Shown here in pieces: positions 1 to 10,400 of a stretch of DNA of 64,000 bases (its first letter is position 1; every line of letters begins with the position of its first letter). Source of the DNA: Anas platyrhynchos (lineage: Eukaryota; Chordata; Aves; Anseriformes; Anatidae); the NCBI RefSeq assembly GCF_047663525.1, contig NC_092605.1:3472001-3536000 (forward strand), written 5' to 3'. Below the pieces are notes generated by a model. That model saw nothing but the letters and a program-made list of their open reading frames with translations. It was not told the origin of the DNA and searched no databases. Made by a program: the position numbers and the translations under genes.

Positions 1-593
1 GGAACCATTCTCAGGTCCTGCTTCTTGGACATCTTGGTGGTGATATTAATTTAAATTTAAAATACAGATACTGTTGGAAGCCGAACAGCATCACCTTTTC
101 ATCTGTATGAAGCATTGCACAAATTGTAAAGGTTACCAGGAACTAAATCCCTGCTGAAAACCAAGCCAGCTTCTCTTTTTGTCCTTGAAAAATCTTTCTC
201 TTGGGGCCCAGCTAATTCCAGCACCACTGGACGGGGGGAAGCGCTGTGCTGGGGGCACCGTCCCTGCCTCCCCGGCCCCCTCTTCATCAGCCTTGATTTT
301 ATTTGCCAGCTCGGCAGTAATAAGTATTGCTCTCTAATGAACCCGTGATTACATGGAAATTGAAGTGTGAGAGTGAAAAGAAATGAGGCAATTGAGAGGC
401 GTGATTCTGCTGCCTGAGCCCTCTTCCTGCTGCTAGCGTCACCCCAATGACCAATATAAATGATGCCAAACCAGTCTATTTCCTAATCCCTGCTGTTGGT
501 AGACAGCAAAGGAGTCACGTATGTATCTATTTCCCTCTGAATGGCTTTATTTGGATTTTCACATACTCCCTACTTTTATTTTTGGTGCCTTAT

Positions 594-611
594 TAACAAC
601 AACAACAACAA
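594..611. repeat. (AAC)n microsatellite
   Basis: About six uninterrupted AAC trinucleotides. A similar AAC run occurs near 17,590-17,605. Neither overlaps a coding exon. Confidence 0.8.
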
Positions 612-1033
612 AATAAGTGCAGTAAGGACCTTTTTTTGATGATACATGAGCCAAGAATAGATTCCAGCTCCTTTTACCATTTTGGCATCGAAATGCCAAG
701 AGGGATGAGGCATCCTGTAGTAAACACTGCTCGTTTTGATGTGGCAACTAGAAAATATGGTCACAAGTTAGGGAGGAGAACAGTTGAGCCAGAGGATCTG
801 CGTTTTGCGTGGTCGCATTGTTGGACCTGTGCAGGGCTGGGAAAGGACACATTCCCATCCAGTAAAGCACTAGAGTGGTGTCCTATCTACTGCAGCTTTA
901 TGGCAGCCCATTCCCTTGACAGTGAGGTTCTATTTGCTGCTGAACAATCAAGGTGCAGTGCTACCTTTGCAGGATGTGCTTCTCTGCCCCAGAACTTCTT
1001 TTTCTTCCTTAGCTGCTGCCTACTTGTTCCTCA

Positions 1034-1085
1034 GGAAAAAGAAAGAAGGAAGAAAAAAAAAAAAAAGAGAGAAGAAGGAAAAAAG
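1034..1085. repeat. Purine-rich (GA/A)n low-complexity tract
   Basis: A 50-base run consisting only of A and G, with a central run of about 14 A. It is simple low-complexity DNA. The lysine/arginine-rich or phenylalanine-rich short frames that cross it are artefacts. Confidence 0.8.
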
Positions 1086-3550
1086 CTCTGGGCTTCTCCT
1101 CAGTGCACCTTGTGCAGACAGCAGCGTGTGCCTGGCTTGAAAGGGACATTGTGGCAGGGACACGGAGCTGAAGGTAAATAGGACTAAAAAGGACCCTATG
1201 TCCCCACCACAGCACCTCTACCAGCCTGAGGGCTGTGCCCATCTGCTGCCGTGCCCAGCCTGTGGACAGAACACAAATACCCACAGTCACTGCTGGGAAC
1301 ACGTCCTGGATTTCTTGAGCTGGAGAAAACAAATAACAACATTAAAAATGAGCCTCTTTAGCAAAGGCAAAGGTGGAGAGCTTGCAGGAGCAGGAGCATT
1401 TGCTTGGGCTGTCTGTAAGTGACAGCACTCCCCTTCCCGTAGGTCGGTACCTTCTGGGAAGCAGCTCGGTGTGAACGTAGGAAGAGCCAAATCCTTGATT
1501 TCAGATGGGAGAGGACTGTCAGAGCGGCTGCAGCGCTTGAGGGTGCAAGTACATCTGCTTCCTACTGAGATGTACTTGTCTGCTTTGCCCTCGGTGCGGT
1601 ATGTGATAATAAAAGCCTCTCTCCTTCCCTCTCGAGCTCTCCCAAGACTTTGAAACCTCCCAGCAGCACTCCCAGCTTTTCTCTCCCTGTCCCTGCCCAG
1701 CAAGGTGGAGGTGCAGGCAGGGCTGTGTGTAGGACCAGCTGCAGGGGTGTATGTGTATGGGGGCTACCCAGGGGTGTGTGCTGCAAGAGCTGAGCTCCCC
1801 AAAAGAGCCCAGCTTGCTGCTGCTCCGAAATAGCTGTCAGAGCATCGTCTGCTTCTGGGAGGGAACAATGGCAGAGCAGCATCTTCAGAGGCTTTCAAGT
1901 GTGAAAGTGCAAGCTGTGAGGATTTTTGGCGTCTCTGCGAGTCACTGTAAGTATTGATACCTTTACAGCAGAGGTGCAAGAAAAATCCAGTCTGCTCATC
2001 CACCCAGGTGTGTCGGCGCAGCAAGCACTGCCATCTCGGCTCCTACCCTCTGGCTCCCATCCTTTTTGCCACAGCGACAGCAGCAGGACCTCCTTTCCAA
2101 GCCAGCCTCATCCCCAAAACAGCTCCATCCCCAGCACCTGCTGTGGCACTGAGCACAGGGCGTGCATGCAGACAGCAGCGAGTTATTCCTGCATGGGCTC
2201 AAAACCTGGCACCTGGGGAGATGCACGACACAGCGTGCCTCAGCTCTGCTACTTAGCCATCATTATTTGGGAATGGCTGTTCAAGTGCTGTGTTTGCTCA
2301 GGCGGGCTCTGCCTTCCCTGCCACGCTGTCGGGTGCAGTGAGTGGAAGCTGTGCTTGGCTCCGGGTCTGTCCTCAGCCATCTCCCACTTGTTCCACAAAA
2401 CTTCCCGCAGCAGGAACAAGGCCTGTGCCACTTTTAAAGGAATCTGCCCAAGGACAATGTGCCTTGTTGCTGCTGTGTTAAGTTTGGTGGCTTTGCTGTC
2501 CAGCCAGACTTTTTTTCCTTATTGTCTGCAGCGCTGAACAAGATGTGCCTTAGAAAATAAACACAACCCACATTTATTCGTGTCATCGTTATAAAAGCAG
2601 TCAACAGTGCTATCTGCCTTGTTCCCCTCCCCAGAACACCATCTCGCTCACACATCCTTTCCTTCTTGCTCTTATTCCTCCAGTCTTTCATTAGCGTGTC
2701 TTTTCCCCTTGCATCCCTCATTATTAATTATACTTCTCTGCTGCACCCGAAGTGCAATTTCTGGTGATGCTTTATCAGCCTGCAAGGCACTGTGAGAACT
2801 GCTAACTTCCACAAATTAGCAAAAATTAAAGAATTAAAAACTAGTGAAAATGAAAGAAAAAAGGAATATTCCACCCATAAGCAAAGTAGGGACTGAGGGA
2901 AGGTTTTCTGCTTCCTTTCTTCATGCTTGCCCAGAGCCTGGCTGCAGCATCTTGGCCCCATTTCCCCATCTCCCCCGAAGCACCAGCTCCACTTGTGCCT
3001 GTTCAGCCTGTGCCCAGCTGACACTGGCACTTGTGGCTTTTTACCCTAGAAGAGGAAAAATAGCAGTATCGTGGGGACACTGTGGTGACCTGAGCTGTGC
3101 AGGAGCATGTGTCGTTTGGGCAGTGATCTTGATGATGTCTTAACGTGGTGCCCCAGCAGTTCCTGTGCCAAGGCGCAGGAAGCTTATGCTGCCCCTGTTG
3201 CAGGAGCTCTTGGACACTGAGGTTTGGCTAAACCCAGGGCGAGAAGCAGGGCCTGAGGTTGAGCAGCCACTGGCCTCAACCCAACTGCTGCTGCCAGCTG
3301 CTTGCAGCCAGCCCCCGGCTCCACAAACCCACCAGCCTACGTGGGCAGGGCGCAGCCAGGGGTGGGATGCAGTTCACTCATTCCCCAACCATCAGAGCCC
3401 CCTGTGATTTGTTTAATGGCTTATTTCAGCTCCACCTACGTCAAAGGCAGAGGGCAAAGCTTTGGACACTTCTGTTCTCCCACGGAATCGGTGGACGCCA
3501 GTGACCCCAGCCCCTCTCCCCGCGGCGTTGCCCCCTCCATGCTTTTGGGG

Positions 3551-3746
3551 ATGAGTGCATGCGGCAGGAAGGCTCTGACCCTGCTCAGCAGCGTGTTCGC
3601 CGTCTGCGGCCTCGGCCTCCTGGGCATCTCCGTCAGTACTGACTACTGGCTCTACCTGGAGGAGGGCATCGTCCAGCCCCAGAACCAGACGGCCGAAATC
3701 AAGCTGTCACTGCATGCAGGGCTCTGGAGGGTCTGCTTCCTGGCAG
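3551..3746 (+). CDS. CACNG5: CACNG5 coding exon 1
   Basis: Encodes the N-terminus, TM1 and most of extracellular loop 1, including the DYWLYLEEG block and GLWRVC. It ends in the first base of a Gly codon (phase 1) at donor G|GTATGG. The exon probably extends 5' into UTR, possibly to 3430. Confidence 0.93.
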
Positions 3747-6035
3747 GTATGGCTTCCTGACCCAAAACATCCCCTGCTGGGGCAGCGTTTGCTGCTTGTC
3801 ATGGGGAAGGGCTGGGGGAAGCTGGCTTTGGAGAGGTTTGTGCCCGTTTTGCTTCCAGAGTCAGGCACAGCCCCTGCAAGTGCTGCAGTCACCCCATGGC
3901 TGGCTGGAGCAGCCGGATGGATGAATCTGCCGTTCACTGCATGCAGGCACTGGGATGATTTGTTGCTGCAGTGCAGGACCCTGCTGCCCACGAGGCAGCA
4001 GCCCTGCAACCCCTCGCTCCCTCCATCCATCCCAGAATCTGGGCAGCTGCTCAAATCTCTTCTTTGTCCCTGTGACATTGGGATTCAGGTCAGATGAAAC
4101 GTCTCCTCCGCTCGTGCTGGTTTTGATGAAGCAGTTTGGCTGAGGGGACGGAGCTGGACAAAACGCAGTGAATTGAAGTTTCAGGCTGACAGATCCAAAA
4201 TGTCATGGGGTTGCAGCCACTGCTTTGGGAAGCTGGGAGGAGATGAACAAATTCATCCCAAGCTCATTGGACAGGGCAGTGTGAGAGGAAGGATTTTATT
4301 CACCATGCTGTTCAGTGTGCCATATGCACTGAAATTAATCTTAAAGGCACCCTTCCCCCCCCCATCCCGAAAACAAGCAGATACGCAGACTGCAGGCCTG
4401 ACTCGGTCTCTGTTTGCTGCAGGTGAGGAGCGTGGCCGGTGCTTCACTATAGAATACGTCATGCCCATGAACATCCAGCTGACATCCGAATCCACAGTCA
4501 ATGTCCTGAGTAAGTGATTCTGTGGGGTCTTTACATCCTGTAAGGCATCTAAAGGTTGTTATCTCCCAGTAAATCCCTTTGTGCCATTGCTGAACACTCT
4601 CCATCCACCCACCCATGCACCCACATCAACCTGGCAGCAAGGCAGGACCCTGGGGCCCTGACCTGTCCTCTGCTCCTCTCCCACCAGAGATGATCCGCTC
4701 TGCCACCCCCTTCCCTCTGGTCAGCCTCTTCTTCATGTTCATCGGCTTCATCCTGAGCAACATCGGCCACGTCCGCCCACACCGGACCATCCTCGCCTTC
4801 GTGTCGGGGATATTCTTCATCCTGTCGGGTGAGTAGTGCTGAGCAAAGTGCTCCTCGGAAAACCCTTGGGCATGGAGGATGCTCTCTGGCTTGTGGCGAG
4901 GTGGTAACAGAAACTTCAAACTCCTCAGATAGGATGTTTCTTCACGAGCCAAGAGGGTGTTTTATTTATGTGATCATGCGAGTGTTAAACAAATAGCTGT
5001 GACAGCCGAGCTCTGAAGCCAGCTCCTGGCTGTGCACAGGGAGCGTGGGAGGACACGCTCAAGCACGTAACGCTCTGACTGACATGGGAGAAGTGCCCTG
5101 GGTGAGCTCTGCGGGAAAGCAGCCTCCTTCCCTGGTTATTTCAAGCCCCCTTCCACAGTTTTACATTTTCACCTGCCACTCTGCTCCTAAAGGCAGCTGC
5201 TGCTTCACCACCTTCATCCCTGGAGTGTTTCTCACTGCCTTCCTCCGTGCTTTCTCCCCAGGTCTGTCCCTGGTGGTGGGGCTGGTCCTCTACATATCCA
5301 GCATTAATGACGAGATGCTCAACAGGACCAAGGACTCAGAAACATTCTTCAATTACAAATATGGCTGGTCGTTTGCATTCTCTGCCATCTCCTTCCTTCT
5401 CACAGAGGTACTGGTGGCTCTGGGACATCCCTGTAATGAGCTTTGTCTGTTTTAGATTTAGAGCTTAGTGATATGGTTTAGTGGAGGACTTGTTAGTGTT
5501 AGGTCAGAGGTTGGACTAGGTGATCTTGAGGTCTCTTCCAACCTCGATCATTCTGTGATTCTGTACATATAATGGGGCACATGCCTGGAGCAGTGAGGGG
5601 ACGGCTGATCATGATTTGATGCGGTATGTGAAAGGAGAGGAGCAGGAGATGGGCTTGGGCCTCCACGTTTACTGTAGGGCCCCGTGGCACAGAGCAGGGG
5701 AGCAACTTTCCTCGTGAGCACTTGCGAGCCATCAGCAGGGCAAAGAGAGCCATCTGTTTTTATTCTCTCCCCTCCAGAGCGCCGGGGTGATGTCCGTGTA
5801 CCTGTTCATGAAGCGATACACCGCCGAGGACATTTACCGGCCTCACCCTGGCTTCTACCGGCCCCGCCTGAGCAACTGCTCCGACTACTCGGGGCAGTTC
5901 TTGCACCCGGATGCATGGGCACGGGGTCGCAGCCCATCGGACATCTCCAGCGAGGCTTCTCTGCAGATGAACAGCAGCTACCCAGCTCTGCTCAAGTGCC
6001 CCGACTACGACCAGATGTCCTCATCCCCGTGCTGA
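3551..6035 (+). CDS. CACNG5: CACNG5, TARP gamma-5 (calcium channel gamma-5-like subunit), complete coding region in five exons
   Basis: Coding exons are 3551-3746, 4423-4509, 4688-4828, 5262-5407 and 5778-6035. They join in frame (phases 1, 1, 1, 0) to 828 nt, giving 275 aa plus TGA, the same length I recall for mammalian gamma-5. The product is a four-pass claudin/PMP22-superfamily protein. TM1 is about residues 8-28. The first extracellular loop carries NQT (45-47), the family signature GLWRVC (57-62) and a second cysteine at 72. TM2 is about 104-122, TM3 about 128-152 and TM4 about 176-200. An NRT sequon lies at 162-164. The cytoplasmic tail ends in SSSPC. Gamma-5 is a type II TARP that associates with AMPA receptors and alters gating rather than acting as a classical calcium-channel subunit. 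The ATG at 3551 is chosen over an in-frame ATG at 3539 because it has G at -3 and gives the family N-terminus MSACGRK. Introns are compact: 676, 178, 433 and 370 bp. Gamma-7 is the nearest alternative, but the loop and tail sequence fit gamma-5. Confidence 0.96.
4423..4509 (+). CDS. CACNG5: CACNG5 coding exon 2
   Basis: 87 nt encoding the rest of loop 1, from the split Gly through EERGRCFTIEY to STVNVL. The acceptor is TGCTGCAG and the donor is a consensus GTAAGT. The first exon bases are GTGAGG, so the acceptor junction also resembles a splice donor. Confidence 0.93.
4688..4828 (+). CDS. CACNG5: CACNG5 coding exon 3
   Basis: 141 nt encoding KMIRSATPFP, TM2, the short cytoplasmic HVRPHRT linker and most of TM3. 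The acceptor is CCCACCAG and the donor a consensus GTGAGT, phase 1. The preceding intron is only 178 bp. Confidence 0.94.
5262..5407 (+). CDS. CACNG5: CACNG5 coding exon 4
   Basis: 146 nt encoding the end of TM3, extracellular loop 2 (SSINDEMLNRTKD) and the first half of TM4 through SFLLTE. The acceptor is TTTCTCCCCAG with a good pyrimidine tract. The donor is GAG|GTACTG, which departs from consensus at +4 and +5. It ends in phase 0. Confidence 0.93.
5465..5564 (+). mobile_element. CR1 LINE 3'-end fragment in CACNG5 intron 4
   Basis: The sequence runs from a GGTTTAGTGGAGGACTTG-like block through GATCTTGAGGTCTCTTCC and ends in tandem ATTCTGTG units at 5550-5564. This is the hallmark 3' terminus of avian CR1 non-LTR retrotransposons, in sense orientation. 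It is heavily 5'-truncated and non-coding. It occupies more than a quarter of the 370-bp intron and begins about 57 bp after the exon 4 donor. Confidence 0.93.
5778..6035 (+). CDS. CACNG5: CACNG5 coding exon 5 (terminal)
   Basis: 258 nt from acceptor CCCCTCCAG to TGA at 6033-6035. It encodes the end of TM4 (SAGVMSVYLFMKRY) and the whole cytoplasmic tail, with FYRPRLSNCSDYSGQF and SPSDISSEASLQMN blocks and the C-terminus SSSPC. The serine-rich tail is the expected site of phosphorylation and scaffold binding in this family. Confidence 0.95.
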   Translation, partial: SAGVMSVYLFMKRYTAEDIYRPHPGFYRPRLSNCSDYSGQFLHPDAWARGRSPSDISSEASLQMNSSYPALLKCPDYDQMSSSPC

Positions 6036-7400
6036 GCATCGCCTCCCCTGTGCCTCCCCGGGCCCACCAGCCGATGGTCACTGTCCTGACTCCACTCATC
6101 ATTTTTAGGCCTCTCTTTCAGGGCAATTCTCTATTTATAGGAGTGTAAATATAACCATAGAGATTGGTTATATAACCAACGATGTAACCTAGGGAATTGG
6201 GATATTTTCTTTTCTTTGTTGGTCTCTTTTTTTTTTTATTATTTATTCTTCCCTACATAACTGAAATGTCTCCAAAGCCCTCTTCTTCCAGCACTTCCCA
6301 CTGAGCAAACAGCAGTTCTGCCTGAGGGACAAATCCAGGGCTGGACTCCAGCGCAGAAAAAAAAAGAATATAAAGTAGAACTAGGAAAAAAACAAGTGTA
6401 TTTTTTTGGTTTAGGTAGGCTGCAAAAGTTTGTGCATTTGGCTTTCATTTAATTGTAGATTCACTGGCCTCAGCACCAGCAGGCCTAAAAGATCTGTGTA
6501 AATTTCCAAGACATAGTCATCACTAGAAAAATAAGAATTTTGTCTTGATTCGATGTTTACTGGTCAATACCTCTCGTTGCTGGATATCACTTTTAACCAG
6601 GCTGCAATGGGAAATAGCCATCTTTCTCGACTATACCTCAGCAGGCTCAGATCCAAGCAGGTTGGGTTTTCTCAGTGGCCATTTGCAAAGTGTCACTTCC
6701 CCATCCCACATGGGCCAGAGGCACTGCAGCCAGGGGTGCCCGTGCTGCTGGGGTGGCTCAGGCACCCACATCTCCTCCACCATCCCATTGATGAGGTCTG
6801 AAGAGTGACTGGGAGGATTTCAGTGCAGGGTTGAGTGGAAAACTACCTAAAACCTTCCCATAGGAAACAGGCACAGAATTTAGGAAAATCACAGCCATCT
6901 GAGCGAGGCCCTGCAAGTTATTTCAGTGAAAGGCAAGACTCCAAACTGGTGTGAAGTGACACAGCTGAAATTAATGGCACTAGTCCACAATAGCAAAGTA
7001 GTTAGTCTATGTCTTACTTTTGCAGGAAAAAAATGCAATTTTAGCTGCTTTTTTTGTGTGTATGTGTGTGCGTATGGAACTTATTTTGAGGTTTAAGTTT
7101 TAAGCTGTCATATGATGCACTTTGGTCCTAGAAGACTGACCGCTGCCAGGCTGAGAGCATCCATCAGACAGGGCAGGGGACAACAGCGTGGCGCTCCCTC
7201 ACGTGCTCTGTGCCAGCTGCAAGCTCATCGCCTCGCAGAAGGAGCTTCCTCCAACCTTGAGTTCTGGTCTTGTTATTTTGAGCCTTTCTGAACATTTCCG
7301 TTGTGCAAAACAAAACCCTCTGGGGATTCTTGGTATATTTGAGCTGGTTTTGTCTTACTGTAATTAAAACAAATAGAATATACGCACGCATTTTTGACCT
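6036..7400 (+). other. CACNG5: CACNG5 3'UTR (3' limit not resolved)
   Basis: Sequence after the stop codon. No canonical AATAAA is seen close downstream. An ATTAAA variant at 7363-7368 is a possible but weak poly(A) signal, so the end given is a guess. The first 150 bases contain a MEF2-like CTATTTATAG (6131-6140) and a perfect palindrome at 6164-6179. A T-rich tract lies near 6229-6248. Confidence 0.4.
6164..6179. repeat. Perfect 16-bp palindrome in CACNG5 3'UTR
   Basis: TTGGTTATATAACCAA equals its own reverse complement. A further ATAACCA copy lies just 5' at about 6151-6157, so alternative short hairpins are possible in RNA. Function unknown. Confidence 0.75.
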
Positions 7401-10400
7401 CATTTGTAGCATACTGTTTAATGAATATTTGCATTGCTTTATTATTAGTTGTTATTCACATGAACTACTCCAAAGTTGGATCCAAGTCTTGAGCAGCAGC
7501 CGCTATCTGCATTGATGCTGACACCTGTCCTGTGGACCTCGCTGTAAGAGTATATCCAGCCAGACCTCGAACATGACAATGTGTTCTCCAGTGCCTTCAG
7601 ATAAGCAAGTAAAGTCATCTAGCATCTTCTACTCCTGATTTGCTAAGTTATAAAACCAGGGCAGTTTTCCGTGAATACAGTTACGCTTATCCCTACTCTT
7701 TGTACTTCCCCCACGTGTCTGCGTCCTCATACTAAAACCATGAGCGTGCTGTGAGGGATTAGCTGCCAGGAAGGGCCAAGCGTGGGGGCACAACGTGTCC
7801 GCATGCTTCTGGTGCAGTCCCACTGCCAGTAGGAAGGATGGTTTCAGTCTAGTTTGTTTGCTGGGCTTGGTGTTATGGCTTGACAGTGCCTCAAAGGTTT
7901 CTGCCTTTGCATATTCCTTTTGATGGGTCCCTTATATTTCATCTCATCTTGGAAGGGAGACCTTCGGCACTGCACAGATGCAGAATTACATCGCTGCTGC
8001 CCAGGGGCACGTGGGCTGTCCCAGCTGGCTGCCTCCCCATGTGGGCACGCTGCTCAGCGTGGTTAATCCTTCCCCAGCATCCTGGGACATCCCTGTCCCG
8101 CTGTGGAGCTTTCCTTTGTAGTGATTAAATACAGAATTACTCACTTTAAAGCATCTGCCTACACAAACAGAAGGCATGGAAGAACCTCACGTGTTCCTCG
8201 AGGCCCTAGAGGGTTTAGCAGAGCCTAGGAGCGAATTAGAAAAGTAATTATTTTAATTCGCTGAGGAGGTTGTCATCATCTGGCTCCATTTGTGAGCCTG
8301 GGAGTTCACACATTTACCTGGTGAGCATGAGCCCTTCATAAGCACAGGACTGTGGTCAGAAATTTGTCAAAAGTGGTTGTTTGCTCAGCAAATGCTGTGT
8401 TTGGATAGGAAACCTTGATCCTTGGGGAAGCCCTTGATCCTTGATCCTTGGGGTGGGTGTTGCTGCCCACATGCTGGTCGATGCCATCTCAGGGAACATG
8501 AACAAGGCATGGCTGGTGGGGCAAGTGAGCCACAGAACCTGTGGCTGGTGTGCTCCAGGGCAATAAGTGCCAAAATATAACATGAGTACCCAGGGGAGAT
8601 GCCTATTCATCATTTGACCACCTCACCCTACCTTAATCTCTGTTATACCACATCCTCAAATAATTCCACTTGCCTTGGTCTCTCTCCCACCCTAATTTCT
8701 GTGCCAGCCTCACACTGTCCTGTGTCTGTCTCTTGAACTGCAGTAAGTGAAAAGCAAGGGTTGGGGATAAGCTAGCATTTAAATTAGAGATTTAACACCT
8801 ACAGGACTGGGGTGCTTAAAGTCAAACCTCCGCTGCTGTACCCCAGCAGGATGAGCCAAACTGCTCACAGGGATGCGGGAAGGTAATTGCTCTTGTGATG
8901 TTTCGTAGAGAACTGTCTGCACTCCTTGAAGAAAAAAAATCTTATGTTTTGCATGAACAACATGGGTATCAGACCCTTTGTGCACATAGCCGTTGGTACT
9001 TGAACCATAATATTACAGCAAATTACTGGGATTAAAGGCTAAAAAAACGCCAGTGCTGCCTGATCCACACCCAGCTCACTGTGTTCCCTGCCCCTGCTGA
9101 ACTCTGCAGCTTCCCCATGGAATCAGAATCCCAGGATTACATGTTTCTGGCCAGTATCTCCTGGGCAGTGGAAGCTCCCCTCTCCCAGCATACAGGCTTT
9201 GCTCCTGCCCCTTGCCACCAAGGTGTCCCTACACCCCAGGTGTAATGGGGCTCAGCAGTGAGCAGCTCAGGCAGCTGTTAGCAGAGGCCTAAAAAACCTC
9301 ATTGATTTGTGGGGAGAGGATACAAGAGGTTCACTAGAGACCAGTTGTGAGCAATAATTAAGCAGCTGGGAATAACGAGGCTGTGCTGGGGCGTGCTCTG
9401 CTTCATTTGCTGCTCTAGCAGCTTATAGCTCCAGAGCTCCTTTTTGTGCAGTGGAAGAAGTATCTACATGTATGTAGATATATAAAGATGTGGCTGAAAT
9501 ACCCTCCGGTGCTGTTCTCTTGCACCTGCATGTGCCAGTGGACATGGAGAGCCACTGGGGAGGTTAAGGTAAGGCAGGAACTCCAAGCCTGCAGGAGTGC
9601 AGACCAGGCACCCTGCTGGGTTGGCTGCTTGTGAAGCTGTTGCTATGGGGTGGGGAGGTTTGGACAAGTTTTGGAGCAGCCCAGCCCTGCTCTGATGCAT
9701 GAAGTCGTTGCTGTAGCAAGCCCAGGGAGAGTGAACTCCAGCCAAACTTGCTGCTGTCTCCACAGAAGCAGGGCTGGGGACCTGAGCCCTTACATCCACA
9801 TTGACCAGCCCTGAAAGGACTGTGCTGGGGTGGGTTTCAGCCAAGCTTCACTGTGGCAGGGTGAGGAGCTGGCCTGGGAACACTGTGTGCAGGTTGGAGG
9901 CTTCCAGTGGAGAAAGCCCTGCTTGTGAGCCCTTGTTCTTCTGCCTTATAAATGCTATTTGTCAGCATTGTGTATGCATTTTCCCAAACACGAGTTAGCC
10001 CCATGGGCTATTCAAGGTATGCTAAGAAATTAAATAGCCTTGTTCCTCCCTGCTGTTAGCTTGTTAATGATGCAGAACTGATGTGTGTGTGGTGGGAGCG
10101 CTGTGTGAGCAGACAAACAGCCACCCAGGTCAATGGCCCTCCACTAATAAGGGAAGAAGAAGTAATTGAGAGTATTTGTTTTTCCTTTCTTCTGTCCTTA
10201 TGGGATGTATTTATTTCAGAATAAAAATAAATAAATAAAATGAGATAGGAGTCTGACATCATGCCTGACTAGAAGCAGCAGCATTTTCCTCCCCACTTTC
10301 ACAGTTTCACGGCCTCCTGCTGGGCTCTTCCATACCCCTCTGCAGCATCGCTCGCTGCACGTGATAAAGTTGTGAGATGTGGGGTGGAGAGGAGGGTGTC

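Larger units (their letters stand above)
1..3429. other. Non-coding sequence upstream of CACNG5 coding exons
   Basis: No exon, RNA gene or retroelement is recognisable here. The open frames present are short, unrelated to known proteins and scattered over both strands. The sequence is mixed in composition with short simple repeats, and no CpG-rich promoter block precedes the CACNG5 start. In other vertebrates CACNG5 has a 5' untranslated first exon far upstream, so I infer that this stretch is part of the 5'UTR intron. A TTATTTCAG at 3421-3429 could be the acceptor of the exon that carries the start codon, but its polypyrimidine tract is weak. Confidence 0.5.

Noticed and set aside
636..1181. 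181-codon + strand frame
   Set aside because: It has no recognisable domain and crosses a purine homopolymer-like tract that generates poly-Lys text. No splice or promoter context.
3302..3760. 152-codon frame that extends CACNG5 exon 1 far upstream
   Set aside because: The upstream part has no family similarity, known gamma-5 proteins begin MSACGRK, and the frame reads past the exon 1 donor. The ATG at 3551 is kept as start.
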